DNA of 64,000 bases, from the NCBI GenBank assembly GCA_012845835.1, contig JABAKD010000021.1:17115666-17179665 (forward strand), given 5' to 3'. The stretch is from Undaria pinnatifida (Eukaryota; Sar; Phaeophyceae; Laminariales; Alariaceae). The notes beneath the pieces were generated by a model, which saw only the letters and a list, made by a program, of their open reading frames with translations, was not told the origin of the DNA and made no database searches. Shown in pieces: positions 58,739 through 64,000 of the stretch; position 1 is the first letter of the stretch; each line of letters starts with the position of its first letter. The position numbers and the translations under genes were made by a program.

Positions 58739-59605
58739 GTTTGGACCTACCATGGACTTCATCGATACAAATGCGGTACAAAAAATGTCATTCACTTTGT
58801 CGGTATTGTGTACCATCCGATCGATATGATGACGTGCTCACATCAAATAGAAAAATGCACACATCAATACAACGCCATCACCATCGCGTGTCTCTTTGGG
58901 AGAGAGAGAGGTCTATGGTCTATGCATGGTAACACAAGTGTTACACCGCGATGAGATCGGACATGCAAAAATGTGCCAGGAAACAAACAAAACGCGCAGT
59001 ATTACTTGTTGTGACTTTTGCCACTCGACACTTGTTTTGTTCCGTATAAAATTCTATTATTATTATTGTCTCCGAACTATTTCTTTCTGCTCACTCCCCC
59101 TTTGTAACTCAGATCCTGGGTCCCATCCTCACCACCAACACCACCAACACTACCCCACCCCACCCCTCGAAGTTTCCCTGCATTTTTTTCTCGAGAGAAG
59201 GTTGTGAGCCTTTTGTTCCCTCAGCGAGTCTCACCGAAAGGTGCGAATACGCTCTTCTACGCGCTATCTGCATGTATGTCATGCGTGTTATTATTTCAAA
59301 GAAAAGGTCCTTGGGAGATCGACCTCGCAACGTCGACAATTCTATTCTTGTGTAGTTATACGTATTATACATACATACAGTATTTTTAGTATAGTTATAT
59401 GTATATTTTAGTCTCTTTTTTCACGAGTTATTATTATAGTTTATGTATTACACTATATATTACCTGGTATATAGTTATGAGGACCAAGCCCTTCAGCAAA
59501 AACAATCGAAAAATAGGCTTTAATATGTAAAAGTTTCCAGGAAAAAAATCGAAGACGACGCTTGCGGTGGAAGTGCAGCAATTTCGTTTCATGACTAGGA
59601 CTACT
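58739..59605. other. Unassigned sequence, no supported gene
   Basis: No gene recognised. TACCTGGTA at 59461-59469. Confidence 0.45.
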
Positions 59606-59618
59606 GCTAGTTTATTAT

Positions 59619-59892
59619 AAAAATTAAAATACACTCCAGCTGTGAGATCGAAGATTTCGTCGAAACTCATCTTTGCAAGCTGTGTGTGATACTCCGATCG
59701 CGCGCATTACGAGTTGTGTGTCCTCATCAAGGATATAGGTCGGCGACTCCCCTTGCAACTACAGTGTAGCTATCAGGGTCAACAGGATGATTTTAGTCAG
59801 TCTGTGCGCGGAAACTATAAAACCCGTTTCTGAGGGGGACAAAATCTGACAGCTGTGAAGGGAAAGGGGGGCCTGGTTTTGATCAAAAGCGA
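59619..59892 (-). mobile_element. Rep-A copy 20 with 13-bp target-site duplication
   Basis: GCTAGTTTATTAT occurs at 59606-59618 and 59893-59905, exactly bracketing 274 bp of Rep-A from the invariant terminus and A/T tail to GGTTTTGATCAAAAGCGA. The copy has the internal ~80-bp deletion shared with copies 6 and 13. A 13-bp duplication, a constant end and truncation at the other end are typical of target-primed retrotransposition. If so, transcription of the element would run on the minus strand. Confidence 0.92.
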
Positions 59893-59929
59893 GCTAGTTT
59901 ATTATCGCACTCCTCATTTGGGAGCTAAG

Positions 59930-60213
59930 CAGTGCTTATTTCTCCAAAAAAAGAGGTAGCCCCCACGACTTTCCTGTAACAAAATCGCCGGTCTCTAACC
60001 CAGCTCCCGGCCGTAACTCTTGAAATACGGTGCCCCTTCTTGCCGCCCCGACGTCATTGTTCGGTAACCCTTTTCTGCAAACAAGGAAACATACATATTG
60101 AGACTTTATTTGTAAGAGCGCTCTTCTTGCTCCTCTCGAACAACCATGAGAAAATTCGATGAAGAAAAAGCTGGTTTTGGGGGGGAGTTGTGTGCTATTA
60201 TTATCGTAGAATC
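59930..60213 (-). repeat. Rep-E copy 3
   Basis: Reverse-strand copy with GGTAGCCCCCACGAC, CCGGCCGTAACTCTTGAAAT, CCGACGTCATTGTTC and CGTAGAATCAGTC matching copies 1 and 2. It lies 25 bp from the target duplication of Rep-A copy 20. Confidence 0.82.
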
Positions 60214-60276
60214 AGTCAAAACAAGGGGGAAAAAAGAGAAATAATATCGTAGTAGTATAGTATACTGTCTGTAGTA

Positions 60277-60536
60277 TGTACTGTACTGTACTGTACTGTA
60301 CTGTACTGTACTGTACTGTACTGTACTGTACTGTACTGTACTGTACTGTACTGTACTGTACTGTACTGTACTGTACTGTACTGTACTGTACTGTACTGTA
60401 CTGTACTGTACTGTACTGTACTGTACTTTACTGTACTGTACTGTACTGTACTGTACTGTACTGTACTGTACTGTACTGTACTGTACTGTACTGTACTGTA
60501 CTGTACTGTACTGTACTGTAATGTACTGTACTGTAG
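60277..60536. repeat. CTGTA pentamer array, ~52 units
   Basis: About 260 bp of (CTGTA)n with two single-base interruptions (CTTTA near 60427 and an AATGT near 60520). All frames open by composition. Confidence 0.97.
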
Positions 60537-60544
60537 TATACCAG

Positions 60545-61190
60545 CAATCCCATGCATGGCCAAAATATAATTCTAGATAGTATAGACTAGATAGACTCGA
60601 CGACGAACAACACCGGCAATAAGATATTTCTGAACTTACGACGATTTTTTTTCTGTGATGATTGATGGAGGGTTAGTCGAAGTCGCCCTGTCATTCGCAA
60701 AACAGTTCAGCAAAATAATAATGGGTTATGGATTCCTAAATCGTAGCACGTGTGGGAAAACTAGTATTGCACGTACCACCTTGGCTTTAACCTGCTCCAC
60801 ACGTCGCCATTCGTCGATCCCTCCCTCCTATGTATGCTAGACCTTGTCTAGACTCTGATCTTGCATCCTAAGCCTCACCCGGCTCCATCTCTATCCTCAC
60901 ACCATGGCTGGCTGTGGGTTTGCCACGCACACTCTCTCCCTGCTGCTTCGTTTCGATTATCTTGACGATGTTCCAGCTGGAGCTTAAACCGCGACCCACC
61001 TTCTAGACTATTATCACAGTATGTATGTGGCGACGGACGCAATACGTACTTCAGTATAAATATATGAAGCCCCGATGGAATGGTTGCCTATTCTACTTTC
61101 TTTTAACGCCAAAACAATCGTGTACGCAACGAATTATTGTGGTGAGGTCCAGCGTCCCTAGTGTGAGTCGGAGTACGGTAGTGTGATACT
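60545..61190. other. Unassigned sequence
   Basis: No gene, RNA or repeat recognised. Confidence 0.45.
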
Positions 61191-61191
61191 A

Positions 61192-61432
61192 GTAGGATAG
61201 TATGATAGTGTGATATGATATGATAGTGTGATAGTATGATAGTATGATAGTATGATAGTAAGATGGTATGATAGTATACCTGGTAGATAGTATGTATGAT
61301 GTGTGATATGATATGATATGATATCATATCATATTGTATGATATAATATGATCGGATATGAGGGTATGATAGTATGATGGTATGACATGGCATGATAGTA
61401 CGATATGATATGATATGATATGATACGATAGC
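61192..61432. repeat. Degenerate GATAGTAT / GATATGAT tract
   Basis: Mixed 8-bp (TATGATAG) and 5-bp (ATATG) units interrupted by unrelated short stretches. TACCTGGTA at 61277-61285 interrupts the array. Confidence 0.85.
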
Positions 61433-61703
61433 TCAACACCCGGTGGGGATAATGGGGGCCTTTGCGTGACCACGGACTCTAGATGTTTGACAAGAGTTAA
61501 TGAGAGACAACAGCAACAGCAATGGGGGCATTGCACTACAATTGTAATACAATGATACTACAACGATACCAAAATGACAGAAGAGTATGATACCGCGACA
61601 CCGCCCACGTAGCCTTGATCATGTAAGCGAGGATACACTCACTCCAAAATTTATCACATCGTAGCGGACAGTTCCACACTTGAGCACTTGAAGAGCTTAA
61701 CCG

Positions 61704-63098
61704 GTCAGATCGTTCAGATCGTTCAGATCGTTCAGGTCGTATAGATCGTTCAGGTCGTTCAGATCGTTCAGTTCGTTCGATCGTTCAGATCGTTTGATCC
61801 TTCAGATCGTTCACATCGTTCGGATCGTCCAGGTAGTCGTTCACATTGTTCAAATCGTTCAGGTCATTCAGATCGTTCAGATCGTTCAGATCGTTCAGTT
61901 CGTTCAGGTCATTCAGATCGTACAGGTCGTTCAGATCGTTCAGATCGTTCGATCGTTCAGATCGTTCAGGTCGTTTGATCCTTCAGATCGTTCACATCGT
62001 TCGGATCGTTCAGGTCGTTCAGATCGTTCACATCGGTTAGATCGTTCAGATCGTTCATATCGTTCAGATCGTTCAGATCGTTCATGTCGTTTAGATCGTT
62101 CAGGTCGTTCAGATCGTTCAGATCGTTCAGGTCAATCAAATCGTTCAGGTCGTTCAGATCGTTCAGATCGTTCAGTCAGGTCGTTTAGATCGTTCAGATC
62201 GTTCAGATCGTTCAGATCGTTCAGGTCGTTCAAATAGTTCAGATCGTTCGACGGTTCAGGTCGTTAGATCGTTCAGATCGTGCAGATCGTTCAGATCGTT
62301 CAGATCGTTCAGATCGTTCAGATCGTTCAGATCGTTCAGATCGTTCACATTGTTCAGATCGTTCTGATTATTCAGATCGTTCAGATCGTCCAGATCGTTC
62401 AGGTCATTCAGATCATTCAGATCGTCCAGATCGTTCAGATCGTTCAGGTAGTTCAAATCGTTCAGATCGTTCAGATCGTTCAGTCAGGTCGTTCAGATCA
62501 TTCGATCGTTCGATCTTTCAGATTGCTCAGATCCTTCAGATCCTTCAGATCCTTCAGATCGTTCGGGTCTTTCAGATCAGATGGTCAAATCATTGGGATC
62601 GTTCGGATCGTTCAGATCGTTCAGATCGTTCAGATCGTTCAGATCGTTCAGATCGTTCAGGTCGTTCAGGTCGTTCAGATCGTTCAGATCGTTCGATCGT
62701 TCAGATCGTTCGATCGTTCAGGTCGTTCTGGTCGTTCAGATGGTTCAGGTCGTTCAGGTTGTTGATATCGTTCAGATCGTTCAGATCGTTCAGATCGTTC
62801 AGGTCGTTCAGGTGGTTCAGATCGTTCAGATCGTTCGATCGTTCAGGTCGTTCTGGTCGTTCAGATGGTTCAGGTCGTTCAGGTTGTTGATATCGTTCAG
62901 ATCGTTCAGGTCGTTCACATTGTTCAGATCGTTCAGATCGTTGAGGTCGTTCAGGTCGTTCATCTCGTTCAGATTGTTCAGGTCGTTCTTGTCGTTGAGA
63001 TCGTTGAGATCGTTCAGGTCCTTCAGGTCATTCGGATCGTTCAGTTCAGATTGTTCGGATCGTTAAGATCTTTCAGATCGTTCAGATCGTTCAGAAGC
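61704..63098. repeat. 1.4-kb GTTCAGATC nonamer minisatellite
   Basis: About 150 units of a 9-bp repeat, GTTCAGATC, with frequent one-base variants (GTTCAGGTC, GTTCGATC, CTTCAGATC) and an occasional 8-bp unit that shifts the frame. Larger blocks are duplicated, for example the section around 62690-62775 and that around 62828-62900 share TCAGATGGTTCAGGTCGTTC. Frames read QIV, RSF or DRS repeats and are not genes. Confidence 0.97.
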
Positions 63099-64000
63099 AT
63101 TTAGCCCAATAGGTGCAACCCTGTTACCCCTACCCCGTGGGATTAGTCATTCCCCCATACTCGACTCCCCACCCACCGCCCCCATTACCATCATCATCAC
63201 CAGTAACACCACCACCACTAGCCGCCATCCCAACCCCGTCCTCCTCGCCCCATCTGCATTCGCTGCAAGACACTCTGTCCCTCGCCATGAACACTCTTCC
63301 ACGCACACCGCTGCTCGCTCTGGTATCCATGCGAACTCGCTGCGCGATCGCGGTGGAACCGGCGGAGCGCCCCCCGCGGGGCGGAAACCCGAGTGGTCAC
63401 AAAAGGACCGTCCGCGACGACAGGTGTCCCTTGAGTACAACGCACCCTTTCATAGGCTATATCTCCAAAAAACGCCACGGACGGAAGCGGGCCTGCCACG
63501 CAAACCCTCGGCCCCTTCTATTACTAGTAGTCTCATGGCAGCGATACCGCGGCTAACTGGAAGCCTGAGTGGTCACAAGCATTCTTTCGCTCCAACCATC
63601 ATTTTTTGCTAGAGATTGGTAGGTCCTCCATAGTCATCACAAAATATCCCTTCACTCTCCTACATATTAATATGTCCTCCACGCCCTTCGCTATAATGCT
63701 AGATATACCAGGTACTCTTTTTCTCGCCATGGATCCCCCACCCTGTTCGGTATGAACGGCGGTAGTCATGCTCTCTCGCAGCAATCAGACTAGTCGTACA
63801 CAGTAAAATACTTCGAAGTATTCTGGTATTATTCCTTTCCGGGCGATGTACTATTATTAGTATTAATAGTCATCCTCTCTCTCTGCATCTAGCTTTCCAA
63901 CATTGTCATTATCATGCTCCCGCGCAATGGATCGTCCACAATGAATGTTCTTCCTTTCACGACCGTGGATCGGTTATACACATTACCAGGTATTATTGTG
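63099..64000. other. Unassigned sequence, partly GC-rich, no supported gene
   Basis: Frames on both strands are open across 63113-63560 because of low stop density. GAGTGGTCACAAAAGG (63393) and GAGTGGTCACAAGCAT (63568) share a 12-bp core. TACCAGGTA is at 63706 and 63984 and TACTTCGAAGTA at 63809. Confidence 0.5.

Noticed and set aside
61794-63066. Frames reading QIV, RSF and DRS repeats, up to 161 codons
   Set aside because: The nonamer minisatellite has a period divisible by three and contains no stop; several frames are open at once.

Overview
This window looks like gene-poor, repeat-rich nuclear DNA from a eukaryote. It has no operon layout, no ribosome-binding-site-led ORFs, and no rRNA or tRNA gene that I can recognise. 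It is packed with long microsatellites, minisatellites, G/C homopolymer runs, nested transposable elements and eroded repeat families. I could not name the organism: a protist or alga with an expanded genome would fit, but that is a guess. No reading frame could be tied to a known protein family. Nearly all long open frames come from repeats whose period is a multiple of three or from stop-poor GC-rich stretches. I list four weak coding candidates at low confidence.

The commonest sequence is Rep-A, about 20 copies and roughly 11 kb (about one sixth of the window). Every well-preserved copy ends at the same A/T-rich terminus (core CTCACAGCTGGAGTGTATTT), while the other end is truncated at different points. 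One copy (59619-59892) has a 13-bp target-site duplication. This looks like 5'-truncated non-LTR retroelement copies. However, several copies lie in inverted pairs, giving a palindrome of about 2.1 kb (44.9-47.0 kb) and a chain of alternating orientations (53.0-56.5 kb), so a foldback element is the alternative. In this report '+' for Rep-A means the invariant terminus is at the right-hand end.

Cut-and-paste type elements are also clear. Rep-M is a 269-271 bp MITE with four copies, each flanked by a different 4-bp duplication. A 1.74-kb element at 54593-56330 has 18-bp inverted termini starting CAGGG and a degraded 8-bp duplication (hAT-like). A 1.16-kb element (8641-9803) and a 1.08-kb foldback element (15787-16866) both appear to be TA-flanked. 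Nesting gives relative ages: Rep-M and the hAT-like element both sit inside Rep-A copies.

Other dispersed families are defined by comparing copies within the window: Rep-C (1.3-1.5 kb, two long copies and one eroded), Rep-D (about 0.6 kb with ~70-bp internal repeats and a short conserved coding-like segment), Rep-E (about 0.27 kb with inverted ends), Rep-F, Rep-G, and Rep-H (~60-bp degenerate repeats).

Layout: 0-5 kb Rep-A, C, D, H; 5-13 kb mostly unassigned with Rep-G, Rep-A, the TA element and Rep-F; 13-17 kb inverted Rep-A pair with MITE, Rep-E, foldback element; 17-23 kb hexamer arrays, Rep-A, F, G; 22.9-23.3 kb a perfect (ATC)n array of ~116 units; 23-31 kb Rep-H, D, A in an ATATC array, then Rep-C; 31-38 kb unassigned sequence, a 138-bp duplication, a MITE, CAT and AACATT arrays; 38-47 kb Rep-A, G, H, D and the large palindrome; 47-53 kb 11-bp and ACCGA arrays; 53-57 kb Rep-A chain with hAT-like element; 57-64 kb two MITEs, Rep-A, Rep-E, a CTGTA array and a 1.4-kb nonamer minisatellite.

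Two TA-bounded palindromic motifs, TACCWGGTA (12 exact sites) and TACTYCGRAGTA (5 exact sites), are far commoner than chance. In one Rep-A copy the first is a clean 7-bp insertion into TA relative to sister copies, so they may be transposon excision footprints.
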